This document shows positions 1 to 7,857 of a stretch of 23,347 nucleotides of DNA, piece by piece. Both the position numbers and the translations under genes were made by a program. How positions within the stretch are numbered: the first letter of the stretch is position 1; the number at the start of each line of letters is the position of its first letter. Below the pieces are notes generated by a model. That model worked only from the letters and a program-made list of their open reading frames with translations, was not told the DNA's origin and did not search any database. The stretch comes from DATAQC01 sp046263055 (GTDB taxonomy: Bacteria > Actinomycetota > Acidimicrobiia > Acidimicrobiales > AC-14): the NCBI GenBank assembly GCA_046263055.1, contig JBHELO010000040.1:1-23347 (forward strand). Reading direction: 5' to 3'.

Positions 1-1233
1 TCGTTGAAGGTGTGGGTGCTCGACACCACCGACCCCGCGGCCGTCGAGCGGGTGGCCGCGACGGTCCCCCTCGACCACACCCTCTTCATCGCCGCCTCCA
101 AGTCGGGCGGCACCCTCGAGACCCGCAGCCACCTCGAGTACTTCTGGGACCGTGCCGGGGGCAGGGCCGAGCAGTTCGCGGTGATCACCGACCCGGGCAG
201 CGCCCTGGGCGCCCTCGCCACCGAGCGGGGGTTCCGGCGCGTGTTCGAGAACCGGGCCGACATCGGCGGCCGCTACTCGGCGTTGTCGCACTTCGGGCTG
301 GTGCCGGCCGCCTTGGGCGGCGTCGACGTGAGAGAGCTCCTCCACCGGGCCGGCCACATGGCCGCTGCCACCGCGCCCCTCGTGCCCGCCGACCAGAACC
401 CCGGCCTGCGCTTGGGCGCAGTGATGGCGGCGGCGGCCGCCGCCGGTCGCGACAAGCTCACGATCCTCCTGCCCGACGAGATCGCCAGCTTCGGCCTGTG
501 GGTCGAACAGCTCATCGCCGAGTCCACCGGCAAGCAGGGCAAGGGCATCGTGCCGGTGGTGGGCGAGCCGCTGGGGCCTCCCGACGTGTACGGCGACGAT
601 CGCCTTTTCGTGGCCGTCGGCCCGGGGTTCTCGGAGCCCCTGGCGGCGCTGGCCGCGGCCGGCCATCCGGTGGTCGAGCTGCCCTACACCGATCCCTTCG
701 ACGTCGGCGCCGAGGTGCTGCGCTGGGAGCTGGCGACGTGCCTGGCCGGCGTGCTGCTCGGGATCAACCCCTTCGACCAGCCCAACGTGGCCGAGGCCAA
801 GGCGGCCACGAACACCGTGCTGGCCGAGGGCATCCCCGACATCGCCCCCGAGCCCCTGGCCGGCCTCCTCGACCAGCTCGGCCCCGGCGACTACCTCTCG
901 ATCCAGGCCTACGTCGACCCTGCCTCCGAGGTGGTGCCCCGCCTGCAGGCGGCGCGGATGCGCCTGCGCGACCACTACCGGGTGGCCACCACCCTCGGAA
1001 TCGGGCCCCGGTTCCTGCACTCCACCGGCCAGTTCCACAAGGGTGGGCCGCCTTCGGGTGTGTTCGCCCAGGTGGTGGCCGACGACGAGCTGGACGTGGT
1101 CATCCCCGGCCGCCACTTCGGCTTCTCGGAGCTTAAGTGCGCGCAGGCCGCCGGCGACCTGCAGACGCTGCGGGGCCACGGCCTGCGGGCCGCCCGGGTG
1201 TCGGTGGACGAGCTGGCGTCCTGGGCCGGCTGA
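1..1233 (+). CDS. pgi: Glucose-6-phosphate isomerase (3' part; Tal/Pgi-fusion type C-terminus)
   Basis: The frame is open from base 1 and ends at TGA 1231-1233, so the 5' end lies outside the window and the TTG at base 4 is not the true start. The product interconverts glucose 6-phosphate and fructose 6-phosphate in the cytoplasm. The sugar-phosphate isomerase (SIS) core shows the phosphate-binding SKSGGTLET motif near residue 33, a GRYSALSHFGLVPAAL block near residue 88 and FGLWVEQLIAESTGKQGKG near 163. The C-terminus (LHSTGQFHKGGPPSGVF, then VIPGRHFGFSELKCAQAAGD) resembles the end of bifunctional transaldolase/glucose-6-phosphate isomerases rather than stand-alone Pgi. A transaldolase half may therefore lie upstream, or a separate tal gene may. 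It is followed by gnd and zwf on the same strand, which supports a pentose phosphate operon. The identity as isomerase is firm; the fusion is inferred. Confidence 0.88.
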   Translation, partial: SLKVWVLDTTDPAAVERVAATVPLDHTLFIAASKSGGTLETRSHLEYFWDRAGGRAEQFAVITDPGSALGALATERGFRRVFENRADIGGRYSALSHFGLVPAALGGVDVRELLHRAGHMAAATAPLVPADQNPGLRLGAVMAAAAAAGRDKLTILLPDEIASFGLWVEQLIAESTGKQGKGIVPVVGEPLGPPDVYGDDRLFVAVGPGFSEPLAALAAAGHPVVELPYTDPFDVGAEVLRWELATCLAGVLLGINPFDQPNVAEAKAATNTVLAEGIPDIAPEPLAGLLDQLGPGDYLSIQAYVDPASEVVPRLQAARMRLRDHYRVATTLGIGPRFLHSTGQFHKGGPPSGVFAQVVADDELDVVIPGRHFGFSELKCAQAAGDLQTLRGHGLRAARVSVDELASWAG

Positions 1234-1257
1234 GGCGGGACCCGGCCCACCGCCCGA

Positions 1258-1326
1258 CGACCGCACGACCGCACGACCGCACGGCCGCACGACCCACGAC
1301 CGCACGACCCACGACCGCACGACGCA
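1258..1326 (+). repeat. 8-bp tandem repeat, nine units, in the pgi-gnd spacer
   Basis: Nine consecutive units fill almost the whole spacer between pgi and gnd. Six are 8 bp long (CGACCGCA, with one CGGCCGCA) and three are 7 bp (CGACCCA twice, CGACGCA last). Units five to eight form a 15-bp compound repeat (CGACCCA + CGACCGCA) present twice. The array ends directly before the gnd ribosome-binding site. It is non-coding in the pgi and gnd frames and looks like slippage-generated simple sequence. Confidence 0.9.
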
Positions 1327-1339
1327 GAGGAGAGAGCTG

Positions 1340-2358
<1,019 letters not shown>

Positions 2359-2359
<1 letters not shown>

Positions 2360-3804
2360 TGGCGCCCGCCGACGGGGAGGGCGGCGCCGGGTCGCGGGGG
2401 CGCTCCGACGCCGTCGTCCTGTTCGGCGCCACCGGCGACCTGGCCCGCAAGAAGCTGTGGCCCGCCATCTACCACCTGGCCGCCCGCCAGCGGGTGGTGC
2501 TGCCGGTGGTGGGCGTGGCCTCGTCGCCCTGGGACGACGAGCGCCTCCGGGACTACGCCCGCTCCAGCATCGAGGCGGTGGTCGGGGCGGGCACGGTCGA
2601 CCGGGCCGTGCTCGACGATCTGCTGGGCCGGGTCATCTACGTCAGCGGCGACTACCAGGACCGGGCCACCTACGGGCGCCTGGTCTCCCGCCTCGGGTCG
2701 TGCCGGCACCCGCTGTTCTACCTGGCCATCCCCCCGTCGCTGTTCGACGACGTGGTGGACGGCCTGGCCTCGGTACGCCTCAACCGCGCGTCGCGAGTGG
2801 TGGTGGAGAAGCCGTTCGGCCGCGACCTGGCGTCGGCCCGGGTCCTCAACGGCGTGCTCCACCGGGCCTTCGCCGAGAAGGCGATCTTCCGCATCGACCA
2901 CTACCTGGGCAAGGAGCCGGTCGAGAACCTCCTGGTGTTCCGCTTCGCCAACAGCATCCTCGAGCCCATCTGGAACCGGCGCTACGTGTCGTCGGTGCAG
3001 GTGACGATGGCCGAGTCGTTCGGCGTGGAGGGCCGGGGGTCGTTCTACGACTCGGTGGGGGCGGTGCGCGACGTGGTCCAGAACCACCTCGTCCAGGTCG
3101 TCGCCTTCCTGGCCATGGAGCCGCCGCTCGGGGCCGACGCCGACGCCCTGCGGGACGAGAAGGCCCGGGTCCTCAAGGCCATGCGGCCCTTGCGTCCCAG
3201 CCAGGTGGTGCGGGGCCAGTACGAGGGGTACTGCGACGAGCCCGGCGTGGCCGAGGGCTCGACCACCGAGACCTTCGCCGCCCTCCAGGTGGAGATCGAG
3301 TCCTGGCGGTGGGCGGGAGTGCCGTTCTTCGTGCGGGCCGGCAAGGCCATGGCCGAGACCGCCCTGGAGGCGGTGGTGGAGTTCTGCTCGCCACCCCGGC
3401 TGCTGTTCTCGGGCGACGTCGACGGCCACCAGCCCCACCCCAACTACATGGTGTTCCGCCTGGGCACCGACGACGGGGTCACCCTCGGGCTCCAGGCCAA
3501 GCACCCGGGCGAGGCCCTGGTGAGCCACCCGGTGGAGCTCGACCTGTCCTACGCCCGGGTCTTCGGCCAGCGCCAGGAGGCCTACGAGCGCCTCCTGGAC
3601 GACGCGGTGGCGGGCGCCGCCGGGCGCTTCGCCCGCGAGGACCAGGTGGAGGAGGCGTGGCGGGTGGTCGAGCCCGTCCTGCGCCGCCCCGGCCCCCTCC
3701 ACCGCTACCCGCGCGGCTCGTGGGGACCCCCCGAGGCCGACCGCCTGGTGGGCAAGAATGGCGGCTGGCACGACCCCGCCGCCGAGCACCTCCCGACCCA
3801 CTGA
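2359..3804 (+). CDS. zwf: Glucose-6-phosphate 1-dehydrogenase
   Basis: Catalyses the first, NAD(P)-linked step of the oxidative pentose phosphate pathway, glucose 6-phosphate to 6-phosphogluconolactone. The product has 481 residues, normal for the family. The nucleotide-binding loop GATGDLARKKLWPA lies near residues 24-37, the EKPFGRD block near 150, and the family signature RIDHYLGKE at 178-186. QNH at 241-243 holds the likely catalytic base His243. The C-terminal all-beta/alpha domain is complete, including FFVRAGKAM and YERLLDDA. The ATG overlaps the gnd stop in TGATG, with no room for an independent leader. No opcA-like assembly gene follows; the next gene is convergent, so the operon ends here. 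Confidence 0.95.
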
Positions 3805-3822
3805 GCAACCTGATGGTGGGCC

Positions 3823-4347
3823 TCAGGCCCGGCGGCCGGCCAACGCCCGAAAGGCGGCGGCGGTGGCGGTGCCGAAGGCCAGGTGGGCGCTGAGGTCCTT
3901 GGCCAACGTCGTGGCGTCGTACTCCCAGATGGGCTTGTACAGGCCGGCCAACGGCAGGACCACGTAGCCCGACCCCCACACCACCACCGCGAACGGCGGG
4001 CCCCAGCGGAGCTTGGGCCGGGCCGCCGAGCCGGCCAGCAGCCCGTAGACGGACCCCCACATGACCCCGTACGACCAGTGCACGACGTTGTTGGTGGGGC
4101 CGGCCCACGACTCGGGCAGCGGGCGCTGGAGGAAGCCCTCGAGCACCCGGCGGCCCACCTGGGCGGGGGCCGCCGCCTCGTCCCAGGTCAGGGTGCTGCC
4201 CGAGCGCTCCCAGGAGCGGAACGAGTCCTCACCGCCACCCTTGCGGTAGCGGGCGTACCACACCAGGTCCATGGCCACCGTCCCCGCGGTGGCGGCCAGC
4301 GCGCCTCGTAGCACCGCCCCCAGCGGCGTGATCGCTCGCCGTCCCAC
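3823..4347 (-). CDS. Multi-pass membrane protein of unknown function
   Basis: The 174-residue product has about four predicted membrane segments: residues about 8-28 (ending AMDLVWYARYR), 90-106 (the NNVVHWSYGVMWGSVYGLLAG stretch), 116-134 and 152-170. A hydrophilic stretch between the first two contains FRSWERSG and TWDEAAAPAQVG. The organisation recalls DUF1440/YagU-like inner-membrane proteins, but I cannot assign it with certainty. The GTG start at 4347 is supported by a -10 box (TAGCCT, minus strand) ending six bases upstream, which predicts a leaderless transcript. The gene is convergent with zwf, 18 bp away. Confidence 0.75.
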   Translation of the reverse strand: MGRRAITPLGAVLRGALAATAGTVAMDLVWYARYRKGGGEDSFRSWERSGSTLTWDEAAAPAQVGRRVLEGFLQRPLPESWAGPTNNVVHWSYGVMWGSVYGLLAGSAARPKLRWGPPFAVVVWGSGYVVLPLAGLYKPIWEYDATTLAKDLSAHLAFGTATAAAFRALAGRRA

Positions 4348-4353
4348 CGCCTC

Positions 4354-4359
4354 AGGCTA
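4354..4359 (-). promoter_or_regulatory. -10 box TAGCCT, leaderless promoter of the membrane-protein gene
   Basis: On the minus strand TAGCCT matches the actinobacterial -10 consensus TANNNT and is followed after exactly six bases by the GTG at 4347. Transcription would start at the start codon. No convincing -35 box is seen. Confidence 0.5.
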
Positions 4360-4386
4360 GGCGCCCGGCCCGCCGGCCCGCCGCTC

Positions 4387-4392
4387 TACCGT
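4387..4392 (+). promoter_or_regulatory. Candidate -10 box TACCGT for the 4434 gene
   Basis: TACCGT fits TANNNT and lies 41 bases upstream of the GTG at 4434, leaving a short leader that contains the AGGAGG ribosome-binding site. It is back-to-back with the minus-strand box at 4354-4359. Confidence 0.35.
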
Positions 4393-4433
4393 GGGTGGCG
4401 CCCCGCCCGGGGGCGAGTCGGAAGGAGGCAGCC

Positions 4434-4973
4434 GTGCTCCAGGCGTTCGGGTTCGAGCGGGTCGGGGTCCTCATGGGCGACCTGTACTTCCTCAACCCCA
4501 GGCCCGCGCCGGGCGAGGAAGGGGCGGAGCGGGGGGTGCGCCTGGAGGTGCGCATCCTCGACAAGGGCGAGCTGCAGGGCTCCATCTACTCGGCCCAGCC
4601 CATCGCCGTGGGGCGCCCGGTGTGGCGGGTGGACCTGTTGGAGTCGGTCGACAGCGAGCCCGGCAGCCTGGACCGGGCCCACCACCACCCGGCGTTCCGG
4701 GGCTGGGAGCCCGGGAAGCGCGACTACGTGCCCGAGCTGGCCGCCGACCCGCTGCCATGGGTGGGCGCCCGCCTGGCCGACCTCGACGGCCTGCTGGCCG
4801 GTGCCGGCCTCGGCCCCACCGACGTCGCCGCCGCCGACGCCGAGGCCCTGCGGGCCGCCGTCCCCGAGATCCTCGCCGGCCTGGGCCGGCTGCTGGACGG
4901 GGTGAAGGCCGGCGAGCTGGGCCGGCCGCCGGGCGACGAGCCGGTGGACGCGGCCCGGGTGGGCTGGCTGTAG
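4434..4973 (+). CDS. Conserved-looking hypothetical protein
   Basis: The 179-residue product is soluble, with no signal peptide or membrane segment. I do not recognise the family with certainty. The N-terminal half looks like a beta-rich domain (FGFERVGVLMGDLYFLNP, LEVRILDKGELQGSIYSAQPI, VWRVDLLESV). It is followed by HHHPAFRGWEPGKRDY, a His/Arg-rich stretch typical of a conserved core, and by a helical C-terminal region with DVAAADAEALRAAVPEIL. The GTG at 4434 is chosen over an earlier in-frame GTG at 4395 because AGGAGG (4423-4428) lies five bases upstream. Its stop overlaps the next gene's GTG (TAGTG), so the two are probably co-translated. Confidence 0.75.
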   Translation: MLQAFGFERVGVLMGDLYFLNPRPAPGEEGAERGVRLEVRILDKGELQGSIYSAQPIAVGRPVWRVDLLESVDSEPGSLDRAHHHPAFRGWEPGKRDYVPELAADPLPWVGARLADLDGLLAGAGLGPTDVAAADAEALRAAVPEILAGLGRLLDGVKAGELGRPPGDEPVDAARVGWL

Positions 4974-5626
4974 TGCCCACCGCCGCCTACTTGGAGACGG
5001 GCACCAAGAAGGTATTCGCGGTGGCCCTCGACTGGCCGGGATGGGCCCGGGCGGCCAAGACCGAGGACGCCGCCCTGGAGGCCCTGGCCGCCTACGCGGC
5101 CCGCTACGCGCCGGTCCCGGCGGCGGCCGGCGTGCGCTTCCCGGCCAACGCCGCCGCCTCCATCGACGTGGTGGCGCGCGTCGAGGGCGACGGCAGCACG
5201 GACTTCGGCGTGCTCGGCGCCGTTCTCGACGACGACCACCAGCCGCTCACGGCCGCCCGCGCCCGCCGGCAGGCGTCGCTGGTGGAGGCCACGTGGCGTG
5301 TGTTCGACGAGGTGGTGGCCGCCGCCCCGGCGTCGCTGCGCAAGGGGCCGAGGGGCGGCGGGCGCGACCGCGACGCCATCGTCGAGCACGTGGTCAACGC
5401 CGAGGCGGTCTACGCCCGCAAGCTGGGCCTGAAGCGCCGGGCCCCGGACCCCACCGACGCAGGCGCCGTGGCCCAGGCCCGCCGGGCCCTGCTCGACGTG
5501 CTGGCCGGCGGCACCCCACCCGACCCGCCGGCCGGGAAGGGCTGGCCGGTGGCCTACGGCGCCCGGCGCGTGGCCTGGCACGTGCTCGACCACACCTGGG
5601 AGATCGAGGACCGCACCGAACGGTGA
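4973..5626 (+). CDS. HicB-like N-terminus plus DinB/YfiT-like domain protein
   Basis: The 217-residue product has two parts. Residues 6-45 (VFAVALDWPGWARAAKTEDAALEAL) resemble the small HicB/UPF0150 fold, in which such a strand-loop-helix motif is typical. Residues about 95-215 look like a DinB/YfiT four-helix bundle: IVEHVVNAEAVY gives His139, and AWHVLDHTWEIEDR gives His203 and His207. Together these are the three-His metal triad of that superfamily, members of which act as thiol-dependent transferases or have no known role. The GTG start overlaps the preceding stop by one base. The end (CGGTGACC) contains a GTG that begins the following relic. The assignment rests on motif spacing only. 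Confidence 0.75.
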   Translation: MPTAAYLETGTKKVFAVALDWPGWARAAKTEDAALEALAAYAARYAPVPAAAGVRFPANAAASIDVVARVEGDGSTDFGVLGAVLDDDHQPLTAARARRQASLVEATWRVFDEVVAAAPASLRKGPRGGGRDRDAIVEHVVNAEAVYARKLGLKRRAPDPTDAGAVAQARRALLDVLAGGTPPDPPAGKGWPVAYGARRVAWHVLDHTWEIEDRTER

Positions 5627-5803
5627 CCCGCCGGCGGGCGGGCTGGGACGAGGTGCTGGTCTGGCGGGTGAACCGCCACCTCCTCGGCCCCGGCCCGCCG
5701 GAGGTGACCGGTGCGGTGCAGGCGGCCCGGCGCCTGGGCGGCTCAGGCCCAGGTGTCGTCCCGCGCCGAGCTGGCCCTGGCCGTGCGCACGGGCGACGCC
5801 GCC
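5623..5803 (+). pseudogene. Remnant of a winged-helix DNA-binding protein (HTH_42-like), frameshifted
   Basis: From the GTG at 5623 one frame reads RRRAGWDEVLVWRVNRHLL, then AVQAARRLGG, which matches the N-terminus of actinobacterial winged-helix DNA-binding domain (HTH_42/DUF1006-like) proteins. After GGC at 5740-5742 the match moves to another frame at base 5743/5744: QAQVSSRAELALAVRTG, the expected next block of the same family. A net frame change therefore lies at about 5743 (one extra base or two lost). The remaining roughly 300 residues are absent. The GTG overlaps the stop of the upstream gene, so the intact ancestor was probably the third gene of that operon. Confidence 0.6.
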
Positions 5804-5899
5804 GCCGGCCTGCGCCTCGTCTACGTCGCCCTCACCCGCCCCACCCAGCACCTGTCGGTGGTCTGGAGCCGCCGCCGGCACTGGCCGCCGCCTCGGCGG
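5804..5899 (+). pseudogene. C-terminal scrap of a UvrD/HelD-type helicase
   Basis: In the same frame as the second half of the winged-helix relic, the sequence continues as LRLVYVALTRPTQHLSVVW. This is the motif VI region near the C-terminus of superfamily 1 helicases of the UvrD/PcrA/HelD group (YVALTRAxxxLxVV). Nothing of the ATPase core precedes it and no stop follows until 5951-5953, inside the convergent gene. It is best explained as the tail of a helicase gene joined to the winged-helix gene by an internal deletion. The short length limits certainty. Confidence 0.5.
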
Positions 5900-5903
5900 G
5901 GGG

Positions 5904-6812
5904 TCAGCGGGCGAGGACGGCGCGGGCCACCAGGTCGGTGCCGAAGGCGGTGAGGATGGCCAGATAGAGCAGGCCGGTAGCGGCCATCACCGCCGAGTAG
6001 GACTTCTCCTTGAGGGCGGCGTGGGTGACCCCGACCAGGGCGACGGTGGCCAGGGCGCACGCCACCCAGAACCACCCGAGGGTGCCGTGCCACCCGTCGT
6101 CCACCGTCCCCATGAGCACCGAGACCATGCCCGTGGGCCACAGCAGCACCGCCACCTCGGCCGGCCACACCCAACCCAGCCACCGGTTCAGCTCGAACAG
6201 CGGTGCCCGCCCCAGGCCGGGCTGCACCAGGTACCAGTGGCCGAGGAGCATGGCGTCGGTGACCGATCCCAAGAAGGCGGCGCCCACGAGGGTGCGGGCC
6301 ACCGCCAGCAGGTGGGGGCCGCCGTCGGCCAGGGCGGCGGCCACCAGGCCGACGACGCCGAGGGCGGGCGCCACCAGGTCCAGGGCGGGGGGGAACTCGG
6401 CCGGGGCGTCGTCGCCGCCCGCCGTCGCCCGCGCCACGGCACCCTCAGTGGAGCGCGAGGTGGGGGCGGAGGAAGGGGCGGGCGAGTCGCCGGCCACCAT
6501 GGCCGCCACCCGCGCCGCCTTGCGCTCCCGGCGGGCCCGCTCGCCGGCCACCCCGGCCTTGCGCCGCACCACCGAGACGACCAGGGCGACGATGGTGGCG
6601 GCCACCACCGCCGCGGCGAGGGCGTCGCGCCCCGCGTCGGGACGCACCAGGCGGCCCGCCACCACCGACCCGGCGGCCAACAGGCCGAACACGATCCGCA
6701 TCAGCCAGCCGTAGCCGATACCTACCTCACGCCGCCGGGTGGTGACCCACAGGAAGGCCAGGCCGCCGGTGGCCCACTGCAGGAGCACGGTGGCGGCGTC
6801 CAGGCGGATCAC
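5904..6812 (-). CDS. Multi-pass membrane protein, unknown function
   Basis: The 302-residue product has two membrane bundles. Residues about 8-90 hold three segments (VLLQWATGGLAFLWV, IVFGLLAAGSVVAGRL, ALAAAVVAATIVALVVSVV). Then comes a charged cytoplasmic-looking linker (about 84-145, Arg/Lys/Ala then Ser/Pro/Thr-rich). Residues about 147-300 hold four or five further segments, including FLGSVTDAMLLGHWYLVQPGLGR, a His/Trp-containing helix, and WPAEVAVLLWPTGMVSVLMG. His and Trp residues within helices recall haem- or quinone-interacting membrane proteins, but no haem motif can be named and I do not assign a function. The GTG start at 6812 has GGGAG about nine bases upstream. A possible -10 box lies at 6878-6883. 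Confidence 0.75.
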   Translation of the reverse strand: MIRLDAATVLLQWATGGLAFLWVTTRRREVGIGYGWLMRIVFGLLAAGSVVAGRLVRPDAGRDALAAAVVAATIVALVVSVVRRKAGVAGERARRERKAARVAAMVAGDSPAPSSAPTSRSTEGAVARATAGGDDAPAEFPPALDLVAPALGVVGLVAAALADGGPHLLAVARTLVGAAFLGSVTDAMLLGHWYLVQPGLGRAPLFELNRWLGWVWPAEVAVLLWPTGMVSVLMGTVDDGWHGTLGWFWVACALATVALVGVTHAALKEKSYSAVMAATGLLYLAILTAFGTDLVARAVLAR

Positions 6813-6877
6813 CGGCCGAGTCTCCCATGGGCCGTTCCGGCGGCTGCCTCAAGGAGGGGCACCGATCGGTCGACACA

Positions 6878-6883
6878 AGGGTA
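6878..6883 (-). promoter_or_regulatory. Candidate -10 box TACCCT for the 5904-6812 gene
   Basis: TACCCT (minus strand) fits TANNNT and would place the transcription start near 6871. A perfect 10-bp palindrome, ACCGATCGGT, lies at 6861-6870, directly at that predicted start, and could be an operator. The placement is suggestive only. Confidence 0.3.
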
Positions 6884-6919
6884 AGACGTCGGCCTCACCG
6901 TCAGGAGGAGGGGGACGAG

Positions 6920-7117
6920 ATGGAGCAGCTCCAGGGAGTGGTGGCGGTGCTGGTGGCGGTGGGCGGGATGCTGACCATCCTCGTGGTCCTCGGCGGCCCG
7001 GTCGTGCACCGCGACGGCGTCGTGCTCCGCCTGCGCCACGGCCTCTCACGCCTCGACCACGCCCTGGCCGCCTGGCAGCGAGCCGACGGCCGCCGGTCGC
7101 CCCACCGCTGCATCTGA
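6920..7117 (+). CDS. Small single-pass membrane protein
   Basis: The 65-residue product has one N-terminal membrane helix (residues about 6-28, GVVAVLVAVGGMLTILVVLGG). A basic, amphipathic C-terminal tail follows (HRDGVVLRLRHGLSRLDHALAAWQRADGRR). The ATG at 6920 is chosen because AGGAGG (6903-6908) and a purine-rich run lie upstream; the longer in-frame start at 6827 adds an Arg-rich stretch with no coding character. It is divergent from the membrane protein at 5904-6812 and ends 8 bp before the convergent SDR gene. No function is known. Confidence 0.6.
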   Translation: MEQLQGVVAVLVAVGGMLTILVVLGGPVVHRDGVVLRLRHGLSRLDHALAAWQRADGRRSPHRCI

Positions 7118-7125
7118 GCCCTGAG

Positions 7126-7851
7126 CTATAGCAGCCCGAGGGTGCGGGCGCCGTCGACCTGGAGGGCGGCTCCGCTCACGAAGCCGGCCGGCTCCGAGCA
7201 GAGGAAGGCCACCACCCGCCCGAAGTCGGCGGGGTCGCCCATGGGCGCATCCGCCGCCGTGCCCAGCTCCTTCATGCGGTCGGTGGCGTGGTAGCCGGGG
7301 CAGGCCAGGTTGAGGGTGATGCCGTCGGCGAACAGGTCGGCGGCCGCCGTCTTGGCCCACGCCCACAGCCCCGTGCGGGCGGTGTTGGAGAGGGTCAGGG
7401 TGGGGATGGGCTGCTTGACCGACGACGACGTGATCAGGCAGATGCGGCCCCATCCGCCGGACCGCATGTGCGGTACGGCAGCCCGCACCAGGCGCACCGA
7501 CGTGAGCAGGTTGGCCTCCAGGGCCGACCGGAAGGCGTCGTCGCCCACCTCCAGGGCCCGTCCCGGCGGCGGCCCGCCGCTGTTGGCCACCAGGACGTCG
7601 AGGCGGCCGAAGGCCTCGACGGTGGCGGCCACCAATCGCTCGGGCTCCTCGGGGTTGGTGACGTCGGCCTCCACCGCCAGGACCTCTGTGCGGACCTCGA
7701 TGTCGGCGGCGGTGGCGCGCAGGGCGTCGCCCCCCCGGGCGCAGATCGCCACCTTGGCCCCATCCTCGGCCAAGGCCAGGGCGGCGGCCCGGCCCAGCCC
7801 CTTCGAAGCCGCCGTCACCAGCGCCACCCGCCCGCCCAGGCCGAGGTCCAC
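7126..7851 (-). CDS. SDR-family protein lacking the usual catalytic Tyr and Lys
   Basis: The 241-residue product is a classical-length short-chain dehydrogenase/reductase. The cofactor loop TAASKGLG is at residues 13-20, followed by ADVTN at 62-66 and ANSGG at 89-93 (variant of NNAG). The serine block TSSS is at 141-144 and the GITLNLACPGYHAT region at 177-190. Where classical SDRs have YxxxK, this protein reads LSNTARTGLWAWAKT: Ser155 and Arg159 occupy the Tyr and Lys positions. Other FabG-like SDRs with an LSN-x-x-R block exist, so this is probably a subfamily trait. Substrate unknown. The GTG start lies six bases after the stop of the upstream M24 gene, so the two form an operon. Confidence 0.85.
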   Translation of the reverse strand: MDLGLGGRVALVTAASKGLGRAAALALAEDGAKVAICARGGDALRATAADIEVRTEVLAVEADVTNPEEPERLVAATVEAFGRLDVLVANSGGPPPGRALEVGDDAFRSALEANLLTSVRLVRAAVPHMRSGGWGRICLITSSSVKQPIPTLTLSNTARTGLWAWAKTAAADLFADGITLNLACPGYHATDRMKELGTAADAPMGDPADFGRVVAFLCSEPAGFVSGAALQVDGARTLGLL

Positions 7852-7857
7852 CCCGGT

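Noticed and set aside
1253..1326. A CRISPR-like or iteron array
   Set aside because: The units are 7-8 bp with no spacers and show no link to replication or cas genes; this is simple tandem repeat.
3818..3830. GGGCC-TCA-GGCCC as a bidirectional terminator between zwf and the convergent membrane gene
   Set aside because: The stem is only 5 bp with a three-base loop, it includes the stop codon of the minus gene, and no U-run follows on either strand.
5711..5953. An intact 80-residue protein-coding gene
   Set aside because: Its first part matches the interior of a winged-helix protein whose N-terminus is in another frame, and its second part matches a helicase tail. It has no ribosome-binding site and runs into the convergent gene, so two relics explain it better.
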